Assembly: GCA_030549335.1 (NCBI GenBank)
Contig: CM060183.1
Coordinates: forward strand, 35,896,768-35,960,767
Source: Pontederia crassipes
Lineage: Eukaryota > Streptophyta > Magnoliopsida > Commelinales > Pontederiaceae
Direction of reading: 5' to 3'
Length of the DNA stretch: 64,000 bases
A program made the position numbers and the translations under genes. The first letter of the stretch is position 1, and every line of letters begins with the position of its first letter. Below, one piece after another: positions 11,798 to 24,392 of this stretch. The notes under the pieces are model-generated. The model was given only the letters and a program-made list of their open reading frames with translations. It had not been told where the DNA came from and ran no database searches.

Positions 11798-13228
11798 CAT
11801 CTGACCATAAGAATCTGCCCCCGTCTGCCAACAGGAAGAAACTCCCTTACAACTACGTACATGGCCCTTTCATCATTGATCGATCAATCAAAGTTGCTTG
11901 AATGCCGTTTCTTTCTCTCTCCTTGGTGCTTTTATCTTAATATTATTATCAGGGTCCACAGGAGGTGGGATGAGAAAACTTGGGATAAACGACGAGTATA
12001 TCATATCATATCTGCTGGATGACTTGTATATCGTCTTTTTTTTTTTTGAAATGCAATTTGTAGGCTATGTCCATATATTTGTTCTCGTGTGGTGTGTGCA
12101 ATGCCCTGTAAATTCATTATGGGCATTGAAAACTCCAACCAACCTTATTATTATGTTCATAACTAAAAATCTTGGTGTTTGATTACTTGGTGGTGAAGCG
12201 TTGGATCGTTTGCTAATATGCTCGAGATTAATTCAATTGACACTCCACCCTCGTTATATCAACTTCAAGACGATGGCACCGGACCTGCTGGCAGAATTCT
12301 CAACCTCCACACTGCCATCAATAAGCTTTTCATATATTTGTTGATTGCATTTGATTTTGGTCCCTTTGGCAAACACCATCGCTTAACTTTATTAATTACT
12401 TCCTAGTCATCAATCAGGAGAGCTCACTAACTTGCATAACAAGCAAAAAAAAATGCAGGAAAACTCTTCCTAACACTTGAGCTTTCTTTATTTTACTAAA
12501 CTTGGATTTCGTCGTGCGTACCATTCGCATTCTAAAATGTCCTTAAATTTATAATTCGACAGAGAAAATTTCAAATTACTACTTGGATTTCAAACATTAT
12601 ATCAACAATATAATTCACATATAAATTTTCTTTGTGGAATCGAGCATTTCAGCCGTGATTGCCACCACGACAATAGTCTTCATCTCAATTTACCAGATTT
12701 CTCAACTCAAGAACACCAAAACGCGTCAAATTTTCTTGTTGGAAAAAAAATTAAAAGTAAATAAAAACAAAAAAAAAGGACCCGCACGAGTTAAAAATCT
12801 AGTCCAAGATTTCGACGACGAGTAACCCGGTAACACAGTAAGATACGAAACTGCATTTCCTCTTTTGCCCCTTCTCCCGCCGCCAATTCCACCTCCTTCC
12901 AAACGGAAGCGACCCGGCGTTCTCCTTTTCCACCACCAGGGGCACTTACGTCACACCGCCTCATATTTTCTTTTCCTTTTTTTTGTCATTTTTTTAATTA
13001 ATTATCTCGCTCGATCTCTTCAAACGGTGGGCAATGCAACTTCTCATCGCTTTCTCTCCTATTTTCTTATTTGTTTCCTCCTCCTCCTCCTCAAACAAAT
13101 CGATTTCGAAACCCTTCGATCCGATCGCTTTATAGTCAACATAAAAAGGAACTATTTCCGCGACGATTTCTTGCGAATTCGAGAGGGAGGGAGGGAGAGA
13201 GAGAGAGAGAGAGAGCACCGATCGATCC
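11157..13228. other. Intergenic region between ferrochelatase and the IST1 gene
   Basis: Holds the ferrochelatase 3'UTR at the left, a short CT repeat near 11470-11488 and a T-run followed by a 31-base G-run (11763-11793). The right end is the IST1 leader, with a GA repeat at about 13183-13215. No further gene is seen. Open frames here are short and of low complexity. Confidence 0.6.
11747..11793 (+). repeat. Poly(T)-poly(G) homopolymer tract
   Basis: About 16 T followed by 31 uninterrupted G (11763-11793). It is either a real low-complexity tract able to form G-quadruplexes or a homopolymer sequencing or assembly artefact. Confidence 0.85.
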
Positions 13229-16200
13229 ATGCACGCCAAGTCGAAGATTTCGGGGATTCTCCCCAAGGGCTTCAAGGCGCAGAAATGGTAAATCTCCTCC
13301 TGTTCCTTCGTCTAATTTTCTTTTATCTCGATTTATAATCCTAGATTGAAGCGTGAATGGAATTGAATCTTTGTCTTGCTTGGGGGAAAAATAAATAAAT
13401 CTGGAAGTTCGTTTTTGACGGGATTGGGGATTTTTGTTTTGCGTTGATTGGTTGCAGCAAGACGTCGCTGAAGATGGCGGTGTCGCGGATAAAGCTTCTG
13501 AAGAACAAGAAGGAGATAGGGGTGAAGCAGCTGAGGCGGGAGCTGGCGAAGCTGCTGGAGAACGGACAGGAACAGACCGCGCGAATCCGGGTTGGTTGGA
13601 TTCTTCCTTGCTCCAAAAGTTCCGATTTTTTGTAGCGAAGCGCTGCTAGGTGCTGAATGTAATCTAAATTACTCGTAGTAGATTCTGGGATTGAAAAGCT
13701 TGTTAGATATCGGTGGCACACGCTCCATGGTTATTGTGTCTTCTGAGTTTGATCTCCATCATTGACTTCCTGAAATATTATAAATTGACGTCTTTTCTAC
13801 ATTGGTTAAAGCCTTTAAGGAGATCAGTGATGTTGCCTGTTATACTTTTTCCTCTGTGGAACATCAGTACTGCGGTCATTAATTGGTGAGCTAGGTTGAT
13901 ATATTGACTTAGGTTGACCTCCATGAGATCATGATGAAGAGAAAATACAAGGCTTTCCAGGTAGTCATTTTAGATTTTCTTATGTTTGTGGTGGAGTGGG
14001 TGGAGGACGAACTTTAAAGGAGAAGTACATAAGATAAATCCAATACTAGCTGAAACCAAGTGGAAAAGACAAATATGCAAGATGATGTAAGGTTTCTTTA
14101 TTATCATTCCTGTCGCCGGCTAGCTAGAATTTTCTGACTCGTATCGTATACTTATTGGCATAAGCTGTTGGTTCCATTACTTCTGAGTTATGCTTAGTCA
14201 TAAAGTACATTCTTCAAATATCATTGAAGTTTGACTGTTTTCTCCTATTTTCAGGTTGAACATGTGATCAGAGAGGAGAAGACAATGTCAGCCTATGATC
14301 TTATTGAAGTATACTGCGAACTTATTGCTGCACGCATGCCAATAATTGAGTCACAAAAGTACTAACCTGAATTCTTTGATATGTACCCTGAATTACTTGA
14401 TAACATGTGCTTTCCATCTGAAATGAAAACAACAACAAACAACAACAAAGCCTTATCCCACTAGGTGGGGCCGGCTACATGGGTCATACGACGTCATTCC
14501 GCTCTATTAGTAACCAAACCTTTCGGTATATTATTCACCAATAGATCTTGCTCTATTAATTCGCCAAGTGTCCGCCTTGGCCTCCCTCTCCCTCTTTTAA
14601 TCGGACTCCAGATTATTTGATCTACTCTTCTTACTGGCGCATCTAATGGTCTTCTCTGAACATGACCAAACCATCTCAAACGATTCTCTACCATTTTCTC
14701 ACTAATAGGAGCCACTCCGACTCGTTCACGTATATGGTCATTCATAATCTTATCTAATCTTGTATGACCACACATCCATCTCAACATCCTCATTTCGGCT
14801 ACCCCCACTTTACGTTCATGTTGTCCCTTCATAGCCCAACATTCACTACCATATAACACTGCTGACCTTATAGCAGTACGATAGAATTTTCCTTTAACTT
14901 TATTGGGTACTTTTCTATCACAAAGAACTCCAGTGGCTTTCCTCCACTTACACCAACCAGCTTGAATTCTATGATTAACATCGTCATCAATCTCACCATC
15001 TTGTCTTACAACAACAACAACAAATCGTCACTTGAGGAATTATATCCTCCCCTAGCCTAACTTTCAAATCGTCTCTAAGTTGTTTATTTGTGAAATTGCT
15101 ATGCATATATTCTGTTTTATTCATACTTAAACGAAAAACCTTTGACTCCAACGTATTTCTCCATATTTCCAATTTTGTATTAATCTCTTCTCTTGAATCC
15201 GCTAAAAGTACCATATCATCCACAAATAGCATGCACTTAGGTACCTCCTCTGTGATACTCTCGGTTATAGCATCGATAACTAAGTTAAATAGATACGGAC
15301 TTAAAGCTGATCCTTGATGTAGGTCAATTCCTATAGGAAATTCATTTGTCTCACCTCCGGGTGTCCTAACCCTAGTCAATGCCCCATCGTACATATCTTG
15401 TATTACCTTAATGTAGGCAACACTCACTCTCTTCTTTTGCAAGGCTTTCCAAAGTACATCCCTTGGTACCCGATCATACGCCTTCTCTAAGTCAATGAAA
15501 GCCATATGTAAGTCTCTTCTCCTACTTCGATACTTCTCCATCATCCCCCTTAGTAAATAAATCGCCTCTGTAGTGGATCTTCCTGGCATGAACCCAAATT
15601 GTCTCTCAGAAATACTAGTCTCCATTCTCAATCTATGCTCAATCACTTTTTCCCATAATTTCATTGTGTGACTCATAAGTTTAATCCCTCTATAATTTGC
15701 ACAATTCTGAATATCCCCTTTATTTTTTTTATTTTTTATTTTTTATTTTTGTAAATAGGAACTGAGAAAGTATGGAGTTGTCAATTATTTTTCCCTTTTT
15801 AACTGTATTGTTGGAATAATCAATCTGATTACACGAACAAACATAGTTGAATGTGATCAAACTTCAACTATTACAACCCAAGGATGAACCATGCCTTAGA
15901 GACAGTGGCATATTCATGTTAACCTTGTTTCCAGAAGTTTGCTCTTACCTGACATCTGTATATTTTCTTCATGCCATTTGAGATGTTTACTGTGTCTTAC
16001 ATAATGGATTCTTCTTTGTTGTGAAGTAGGATAGAAACTTGAAGCTATTTGTTTATTCTTTTTAATAACTTCCATTTTGAAACTGATAATGTCATCAGAA
16101 TACTTAATTTAATGAATTGTTAACTTAATAATGCTAAATCATCAGCGAAATTGGAACTTTGAATAATACCAGAAATGTCTCCTGATGTTTGTTTGAACAG

Positions 16201-19200
16201 TCTCTGAGTTTTTCATGATAGTTTCTTAAAACATAAATGAATGACATGCTTGAATTTAGTTATACTTGACCTTTGATGTCTCCTGATGTTGTTTGAACAG
16301 TCTGAGTTTTTCATGATAGTTTCTTAAAACATAATGGTATGACATGCTTGAATTTAGTTATACTTGACCTTTGATTTTTCTTCATTATTATTTAAATTCT
16401 TTGTCCGACTTTTTGTAGGAGCTGTCCCATAGATCTGAAGGAAGCTATATCTAGTGTCATATTTGCATCCCCGAGATGTGCTGACATTCCAGAACTTGCA
16501 GATATACGCAAACATTTTACTGCAAAATATGGTAAAGAATTTATTACTGCAGCACTTGAAGTTCGTCCAGACTGTGGAGTTAGTCGAATGGTAAGTCTCA
16601 GGTTTTGCAACTTCTTTGTGAATCAATGAAGAGAAAATGAACAAAGATAGACTCTGCACTGAAACTCTTGAACTAATGTTTTCACCTGGTTTGCACGAAT
16701 CTATTGTCTTTTAACTTTTAAATAATACAGATTGTGGAAAAATTATCAGCAACAGCGCCTGCTGTTGAGCTGAAAATAAAGGTTTTGAAGGATATTGCAA
16801 CAGAGCAGAACATCAATTGGGAACCAAAACCATTTGAGGACATTCAGAACCCTAAAGGAGACTTACTGGTAAAGTGTAGTTTTCAGTTAATATGTGTTAT
16901 TTTCTCTGTATCACCGGTATGTTTTAGCATCTCACTCTTTTTATCTGGTTAAGCAGAATGGCCCTACCTCTTTTACCAGTGGTAAGACTGTGAAAGCGGA
17001 ACTCTCTAATTTTAAGTCATCACCCGCACATATGGAGGATGATACTAGTGGAAAGCTGTCTGAGAAGTTTGTGTCAACAGAAACAATTTATAATACAGCT
17101 CCTCTTATCTCGGAATCATCAAGAATTTCAGGTATTGAAAATACATATTGTTCTTTACCTTATTTGAAGATTTGCATATAGTAAAAAGCATCGGTACTAA
17201 TTGGGCATTTTAATGTTATCAAGTAGGGAAAAAGTCTGGTAACGATGAGGTCGGACAAGCATATCCCAAGGAGAATCCTTCAAGTTGGAGTACAAAATAT
17301 AAGGATGCAGCTTCTGCTGCACAGGCTGCTGCTGAATCTGCTGAAAGAGCCAGCATCGCAGCTAGAGCTGCTGCTGAACTTGCAAGTCGTGAAAACTTTT
17401 CCAGACAGCATTCTTCTGATTCATACAACATGCCTTCATATGTTGCTAAAAGTGGAGGATCTGAGTCATTAAGAAACTCAAGGTTGGAGACTTCGTCCAT
17501 TATGAGAGAGTCAACAAACTTGGAGGATGACGCCAAGACAAGCGCAAGTGTTGCAAGAGCTGGCTCACAGAATCAAGAGAAAGTGGATCAAGCTAGAAGA
17601 GGTTCAGAATTTGACAGTAGGCGGTCAACACCAGAAATTGTTACATTAGAGAAGTCCCATCCCAATGATTCCTTGTTCAGGGAATCCATATCAGAGGATG
17701 AGCTTCAAGAATATGATTGGGAGTTCCATGATAATGCTGAAAAGGACATGTCAGATCCAGGAGCTGCAGCAAAAGATTTTCAGCAGACCGATGAGGATGA
17801 CAATGAAATGCCTGATAACTTGAATAGGAAATCAAATGAATCTGTTCCGACTTATGATGGCTACACAATTTGGGATGATCATGAGAGTACTGCACTCCGT
17901 TCTTCTGAGGTAACGTTTGATCGGTCTGATTCTGATCCTGATGACAATTCTTCGCTGGGAAAGTATGAGAAAGAAAATTTATTTGACTCAATGCATCGAC
18001 AAAAAGACCAACCTTCTTACTTCTCGCCAGATATATATTCTTCTGAACAACATACAAGTGAATCTCTATTTAATCAAAGAAGCTCACAGATGCATTTTAG
18101 CACAGAAGACCAAGCCTCTCGCTCTGAACAAAGAATTTTGAAGGTTGATCTTCCTTCACAATCCAAGGAAAGCTTGCAGCCAAGTTATGATTCATATGGG
18201 CCCAGTTCTGAGAGTGAGGATGAAGAAGCTAACCGGCCAATCCCGTTGCACTCACAGAGGAACTATGAAAAGAGCTCATCATCTGTGATATCTGGTCATG
18301 AATCAGCTTTTATGAATGAAAGCCTTGAAGTTGTGGAAAATACTCGGAGTTCCCAACCAGTTCTCTCGCCTAGTGTCAATGACATGCATCTTAAAGTTGA
18401 ATCAAGTTCACACAAGAAAAGCTTGGAAAAGCCTGGTTTAAGTGTGCGTCATACCCAACAGACGCCATTAAGTGATAGATCTCCAAGAAACCTTGACTCA
18501 AGAAAGGGCCTAACTGAAGAAGTGACATTAGATTCTGGAACATCTGAGGAAAGCTATGAAAGTGGTGGCTTGAACCTGGGGAATATAATTCTAGGATCTA
18601 GGAACAAACAGGGCAATCCTCCATACGTAGGAAATCCTATAGTTGATGCTCATCCCAGATATGGAATAATTTCATCTAGTGATTCTCAACAAAAGAAGAA
18701 AGGATTTATGTCTGATGTGGCCGAAATACCTACTAGTGGAGTTGCATTCAAAGAGAAAACTACCAAAGATTCATATGCTAAAGATTACATGTCAAAAACA
18801 AGTTCTTTGTTATCTTCTGAAGTTGCAGATTTTGAGAATAATAAACCTTCACGCAACACTGTTGTGGATGAAACATCAAATTATGGAGGTTCTTCAGCTT
18901 CAAGAATGTCAGTGGAAGATACCACACACTACACCAATGTACCTAAAGATGGGGATGACCCTGTCCAGGCATATCTCCAGCAAAGACGGAAGAAACAGCA
19001 TAAGGAAGTGGCATATCAATCTTCTCCAAGAAACCTTAAATCAGATGACTTTGAAGAGCATAGTTATAGTTTTGCAGATGGGCACCATGCAAACAGCACT
19101 TCAACCCCAAGAAAGCAAGATGCAGGAGCTTCAGCTTCCACAGATCATCGCCGAAGCAGGACATCAAGTTCTGAAGCACCGGTGGAAGAGGCATATGATA

Positions 19201-19781
19201 AGAAACCACATATCAGACCATTTGATGATTCTAGTTCCAGCACAACATCGACATACTCTACTTTGGATGACAAGGAGGCAGGGCAACCAGAGCCAGCCTA
19301 TACTGCTGCAAGAAGAGTAGATAACAATGTGAAACTTTCTCGAAGAACCAGGCCCATGACTTCAGATATGAAAGAGAAAAGGTCTGCGAGAACTATAAGC
19401 TCAACTAATGCTGAAAGTTTCCATGAAAAGGAAATCAGGTCTTCCCAACGGCAATCTGCTTTTGATTCCTTCACCGTTGAGACGAAACAATCTGGAGAGT
19501 TGGATGATAAAGTGCAACCCTACCATAAGGATCTGAATTCATCCGATGATGAACCTTCAATCAAGATTTTAGAAGTGGAATCAACAACTGGGAAAGGTAT
19601 TTCAAAATCATCACAGCAGGAGAAAATCGATGATGGAAACTCAACAAGAAGTTCAAGTGGTAAAACAACTTCACGTGAAGGTTCCCTAAAATCTGCTTCA
19701 CACACTCATCCTAAGCTTCCAGATTATGATTCCCTTGCTGCTCATTTTCAGTCGCTTCGAGCAAATGTTCGCCGAAAGTAG
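13229..19781 (+). CDS. IST1-domain protein (ESCRT-III associated)
   Basis: A plant IST1-like protein. IST1-family proteins bind CHMP1 and modulate VPS4 in ESCRT-III membrane scission at endosomes. The exons are 13229-13287, 13458-13590, 14255-14358, 16419-16590, 16731-16868, 16957-17131 and 17227-19781, all in phase, giving 1111 residues. The IST1 domain is about residues 15-185, with the conserved stretches RIKLLKNKKE, LRRELAKLLENGQE, VIREE and YDLIEVYCELIAAR. An Ala-rich helical stretch follows (about residues 280-310). The remaining 800 or so residues are Ser/Asp/Glu-rich and look disordered, as in long plant ISTL proteins. Exon 7 alone is 2.5 kb. Intron 3 (14359-16418) holds an antisense LINE and a tandem duplication. 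The ATG follows a GA-repeat leader and is the first codon in frame with the domain. Confidence 0.93.
14428..15722 (-). mobile_element. LINE (RTE-like) 3' part with reverse transcriptase remnant, in IST1 intron 3
   Basis: Read on the minus strand, a reverse-transcriptase remnant begins mid-domain at about 15722 (NYRGIKLMSHTMKLWEKV). It continues through FGFMPGRSTTEAI, LEKAYDRVPRD and HQGSALSPYLFNL to the catalytic box FVDDMVLLA. A second block (14494-14859) encodes the family C-terminus LYGSECWAMK and AEMRMLRWMCGHTR. The element ends in a TTG-repeat tail. Endonuclease and 5' sequence are absent, so the copy is 5'-truncated. Between the two blocks the frame is interrupted, and a short TTG run at about 15008-15023 replaces expected sequence. 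It is antisense to the host gene. The RTE assignment rests on the TTG tail and the C-terminal motif and is an inference. It is inactive. Confidence 0.9.
16176..16374 (+). repeat. Tandem duplication in IST1 intron 3
   Basis: Two adjacent copies of about 100 bp (16176-16276 and 16277-16374), each starting TGTCCTGATG-like (TGTCTCCTGATG), differ by only a few changes. The second copy ends just before the exon 4 acceptor region. Confidence 0.85.
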
Positions 19782-21306
19782 TTAATATTTTCTGCTGCAC
19801 CTTTAGACTTCTGAGGTATATATAACTGTGTTGATTGTACAATAATAATAGTAGGTTCATTTGATCCCGGAATTTGTAATTTCATGGTGGTGGAGGTCCG
19901 AGAGTATACCTGTATATTTACATGATTGTTTCAAGGTATATATTGATTTCATTGGGCTATTTTGTGGGATACATAGTGATGGATTTGAGCACATCAGTAC
20001 ATGTATTCTAATTCGAATAGCGTTGCCTATTTTCTTGTATTTTGTAATTCGTAATTTGTGAGCTTTAAGCTTACAGAACCTTGAATAAATTCATTCATCT
20101 ATCATCTTTTGGTAGTTTTCTTTTCCCTTCTGACTGACGGTGTTGCAGCATGCATGCCATTTCAATCTCCAAGAAAAAAATGAGAAACGCATCGGTTCCA
20201 AGCTAACATGTTTTTCGTTCTCTCTTTACGTTATATTTTTCTGTCAGCTGGAATCAGATTTGCAGATGGATTTCTCAATCTGTGTGTGAGACTGCGACCA
20301 ATAGATGAAGCAAGGACATTTGGCATTCCAACTTTGATGGCTCAGACTCAGAGTGAATGCTATTTGTCCACTGCAGCGCCAACAAGGAAACGATTTTTCA
20401 CACCAAATCACCCACCCACGCACGGGAACTCGAAATATTTTATGGCTCAGAGTGATATTTTATGGCTCAGAGTGAGTGCTATTTTACGATCTTTAGTTCT
20501 TTCGTCTTTTCAACTTTTTTTCTTTTCAGAGGTTGAAATATTTTCATCAACTTTTTATGTAAGTGCTAAAATCGGGAAATAACTACATGTGGTAAGGTAA
20601 GGTGCCTTCATGTGTCATACAAAAATCTCCTCTTTGATCCATAAAAGGTTCACTTGGTAAGAAAAAAGAATCATAAATTTCAGGGGAAAGAACACTGTTA
20701 TTTGTCAATTCCGAATTCTAATTACGGTGACATTATTGTCAATTTTGAAAATATTATTATTCATTTGATTTTATTAATTAGAGATAAAAATATGATCTTT
20801 TCACATTAAAAAAAAACAAAACATTGACTACTCAAGAGTTAGTGAAACCATGGTACATCGAACAGATTTTCGCTAAATGAAAAAAAAATAGAAAATCCGT
20901 GGGTGCCGTGGAAAACTATTATAAAATTCGACGAAATTATTTTCCTCTTTATAATAATGGAATTACAAAAAGATCAAAGTGGAAGGCCCAGTGGGCTGGA
21001 CCCATCAACATCCGACCGCAGCCGACAGCGCGTCCCAGAGAAACACAACGCGAACCGTCGGATGACTCGCGCGCTGCTCATCCCGACGTCAAGAAGCTTC
21101 CTCGTGGGTGGAGAAAACGGGATTAGATCGCCTCTCATGAAGGCCGTACGCTGCGCACCCCGTCGACCGACACGCGTCCCATCGGAACCCGACAGCCGCG
21201 TGGGCCCCGCATCCCTCCCTCCCCTCCTTGGTGGCGGCGACCGAAACCGACGCGATCTTGAACAGGTGGACGGTCCTGGTTTGTCTCCGAACGGATGGAC
21301 GAGATG

Positions 21307-21339
<33 letters not shown>

Positions 21340-21889
21340 CTCTCGCTTCGCTTCCACGCCATCTTCCACTTCCGCCTCCTGCAGGGCAGAGCAGAGCAGA
21401 GGCAGCAGCAGAGGTGCTCTGACTCGCTCACCTCCCCCCCCCAACACCAGTAGTACGAACCCTGTAGAGGGGATCCCGTCCGTCCGATGCTGCGTCGACG
21501 CTCGTGATGGACGGTCGTTGTCTTACAGTAGCTTAGCAGCGAGATCTTCTTAGGATTTACTTATCCTTTTTCTCTCTTGGTAGGTGTTTTACCACCCAAA
21601 AACTGACACGATCTCTCTCTCTCTTCTTTCTCTCTCTCTCTCTCTCTCTCTGGGGGCACCATACAATTTGTATATTATAACAAATTTTTATTACTATATT
21701 TTGTAATAGTTAACAATGATGCATTACTATTTACTATATATGGAATTTAGTAGGAGAGTTGGAGTAGGATTAGGATGGAATTGGATGGAGTGTTACTGTG
21801 GAGCAACAGCACGCGGGATGTGAACCATGTTGGAGGCATTGCAGTGAAGCCAAAACGATCAGATCAGCGGCTGGTGAGTTAGATTCCAC

Positions 21890-21922
<33 letters not shown>

Positions 21923-22440
21923 GAAAATAATTTATGATAGTATAATATTCGACGATCTATTATCTTAAACGTGTATTTCAAACGATAGTTGGATGGTGAT
22001 AGTAATCTTATTCTTCGATTGTTCTATGAGCATATAATACGCGGGCACATCGTAATTTGATGATGTAATATATTTGTTTTCGTGCATCATTTTAAGCAAT
22101 TTGATAGTTCGACGTCGAAATTAGTAAATACACATAATATCAGTATTGCATGCTGAAAATTTTCTGTAACTATTTTTTTTATTAGTTATATCATTGAATT
22201 TTATATTGCACCTTTTAATCTCTGATTTTAAATTTTTAATAGCTTCTGCTGCAACGTTTAAAACGATTCAACACTTTAATCTCATCCCCCAATCCAAAAC
22301 CTAAAAAGTAAATAAAGAATTACCCCTATGGTCTATAGAATCTGGATTTTATGTTCTTTTTATCATTACTGTATATTATTTTTTTATCATGTGACAAAAT
22401 TGAATATATAAATCAAGTGATTCATTGTTATAAAAAATAA

Positions 22441-22539
<99 letters not shown>

Positions 22540-22560
22540 GAAGCACTTAAAGAGGATATG
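19782..22560. other. Intergenic region upstream of the Dof gene
   Basis: Contains the IST1 3'UTR, a 20-bp tandem repeat (ATATTTTATGGCTCAGAGTG at 20436-20475), and a GC-rich block at about 20980-21550 with CT repeats (21306-21334 and 21614-21651). Short and long ATT arrays lie near 21892-21922 and 22443-22538. The GC-rich block looks like a promoter or 5'UTR, but I find no convincing protein in it. Long frames there are low-complexity shadows. Confidence 0.55.
22443..22538 (+). repeat. (ATT)n microsatellite, about 32 units
   Basis: About 96 bp of uninterrupted TTA/ATT triplets, ending about 40 bp before the putative Dof TATA box. A shorter ATT array lies at about 21892-21922. Confidence 0.95.
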
Positions 22561-22575
22561 TCTTCTCCTGCTTCT

Positions 22576-22967
22576 CTATATATTCTTTTCATTTCCGCCG
22601 CTGTCTCCCACTCGGCCACTCTTCTTCTCCTCCTTGCAGAGTAGTGATGGTTGAGGGAGGCATCTGAGTCTGTCTTCGCCGCCATTCCTCCGAGTGTTCT
22701 GAAGCATAAACGCCATTTGGAAGGTTCTCGGACATGGAAGCTTTCGTTCTTTTTATTCCACTCTTTGCCTTCTCCGCGTTGTTTTAAACTTAGTTTCTCT
22801 GTTCTGCCCTGTTATGTTCGTCTGTTTCAGAACCTGCTCCATCTGTACACGTTCGTCCAACACAGTTTTTTTAATTCATCCAACACAGTTCTGAAACTTT
22901 CCTTCGAGGATATATCTTCGAGGATATATCATCTCTTACTACTGATCACTGCTTCACAACATATATC

Positions 22968-22999
<32 letters not shown>

Positions 23000-23047
23000 G
23001 AATATATTTGCTTTTGGAGTCCACCAATTCTTTCGAGAAGTTTAAGG
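22576..23047 (+). promoter_or_regulatory. Core promoter and leader of the Dof gene
   Basis: A TATA-like box (CTATATATTC) lies at about 22576-22585. The leader that follows contains an exact 14-bp tandem repeat, TTCGAGGATATATC (22903-22930), and a GA-repeat tract (about 22971-23000). GA-rich leaders are bound by BPC/GAGA-type factors in plants; that this happens here is inference. Confidence 0.5.
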
Positions 23048-23821
23048 ATGGAAGATCCGAGTTCGGCTGTCTCTCCGGCGGGTGGTCAGACGCCGGCGCC
23101 GGTGACGAGGAATCAGCTGCCGGAGCCGGAGCAACACCTCATGTGTCCCCGCTGCGAGTCCACCAACACCAAGTTCTGCTACTACAACAACTACAACCTC
23201 TCCCAGCCCCGACACTTCTGCAAGGACTGCCGCCGCTACTGGACAAAAGGCGGCTCCCTCCGCAACATCCCCGTCGGCGGCGGCACCCGCAAGGCCTCCA
23301 CCAGGCGCTCCTCCCCGTCCTCTTCCTCCCCCACCACCAGCACCACCAATAGCAACTTGGCGTCGTGTGGCATCAAGCGTCCCTCCACTTCTCCCGCCAC
23401 CTCCAACTCCTCCAACGCCGCCAAGCGAGTCATGAAGCCAGAGCTCGTCTCCGGTGCCTACCCTTCTCAGGCCGAAGCCCGCGACCAGCTGCTCGAGCTC
23501 TCGGGCCCCATCTCGCCTCTGCTGACCGCCAACGGAATGTTCGGAGAGCTATTGTTCAACGTCTCCCACCCCGACGGACAGTCGGCGGCGGCCCGCGCCA
23601 TTCCGGATTCTGGTTTCATGGAGTGGGAGCTGTTTCCTCCGCCGCCGCAACCGCCGCAGCAGCGCCGGACCTCCGTCGACGACTGCGAGGGTGTGGCGCC
23701 CGTGGTCGAGGAGAACTTCTTGGGGTTGATGGGTGATTCCAGCTGCTGGGGCAACATCAGCAATGGCAGCGACGGGTGGCCTGATCTCGCCATTTACGCC
23801 CCTGGCGCCAACTTCCAGTGA
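23048..23821 (+). CDS. Dof zinc-finger transcription factor
   Basis: A 257-residue, intronless, plant-specific DNA-binding protein. The Dof domain is at about residues 33-83, with zinc ligands C33, C36, C58 and C61. It contains the invariant stretches [17 protein letters not shown] and [10 protein letters not shown] and ends VGGGTRK. Dof proteins bind AAAG cores in promoters. A basic Ser/Pro/Thr-rich region and an acidic C-terminal region with Trp (about 198, 236, 246) follow, the latter probably activating. Third codon positions are strongly GC-rich, unlike its AT-rich surroundings, as often seen in monocot genes. The start is the first ATG before the domain, after the GA-rich leader. I cannot name the Dof subgroup. 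Confidence 0.95.
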   Translation: MEDPSSAVSPAGGQTPAPVTRNQLPEPEQHLMCPRCESTNTKFCYYNNYNLSQPRHFCKDCRRYWTKGGSLRNIPVGGGTRKASTRRSSPSSSSPTTSTTNSNLASCGIKRPSTSPATSNSSNAAKRVMKPELVSGAYPSQAEARDQLLELSGPISPLLTANGMFGELLFNVSHPDGQSAAARAIPDSGFMEWELFPPPPQPPQQRRTSVDDCEGVAPVVEENFLGLMGDSSCWGNISNGSDGWPDLAIYAPGANFQ

Positions 23822-24351
23822 GACTTGGATGGTATTACTTTGGCGACATTTTGGCGGAGAGAAGAATCAGATTTGCTCTGTTTTGTTTACGTCTTCCTCC
23901 AAAAACTGCTTCTTTTATTTTTTGCCTTCTTGTAATCAGCATATGGAGCTGTGACAATATTTGATGCTTAAAGGTACATGATATGGTCATCAATTGCTAG
24001 GCTTTGCAATAAATTCTGTCATCTTTTTGGCTTGTGAATTCGCTTGTTCTTTGTTTCTGAAGCATATACACAAGAAGAAGAAATCAGCACTGGTTGCCAC
24101 TATTTTTCTATCAACACATTTGCTGGTTCAGAAACGGTGTACACAGGTGTTAAGATGCAGTCAAAATTGAATTCATATCAGACTGCGAGGTGGACGAACA
24201 GTGCTCAACTGTGTGCAAAACTAAAACATTCTCGGCTTCCGAGCCTGTACGAGATGGAGACATGGGACAGTGATGAGCTGCATATGCATACAATACAACC
24301 TTCTGCTTCACGTCTTCCTCATGTTGGCATGCAATGCAACAAACTCAAGTA

Positions 24352-24392
<41 letters not shown>

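Noticed and set aside
20903..21553. 216-residue open frame in the GC-rich island
   Set aside because: Arg/Ser-rich with CT-repeat-encoded runs, and no domain or homology I recognise.
22651..23352. 233-residue frame overlapping the Dof gene
   Set aside because: Its second half is the Dof domain read out of frame as Pro/His/Gln-rich text, and its first half is leader sequence.
24353..24389. CT repeats here and at 21306, 21614 and 22971 as a CRISPR-like or satellite array
   Set aside because: They are simple dinucleotide microsatellites without spacers.
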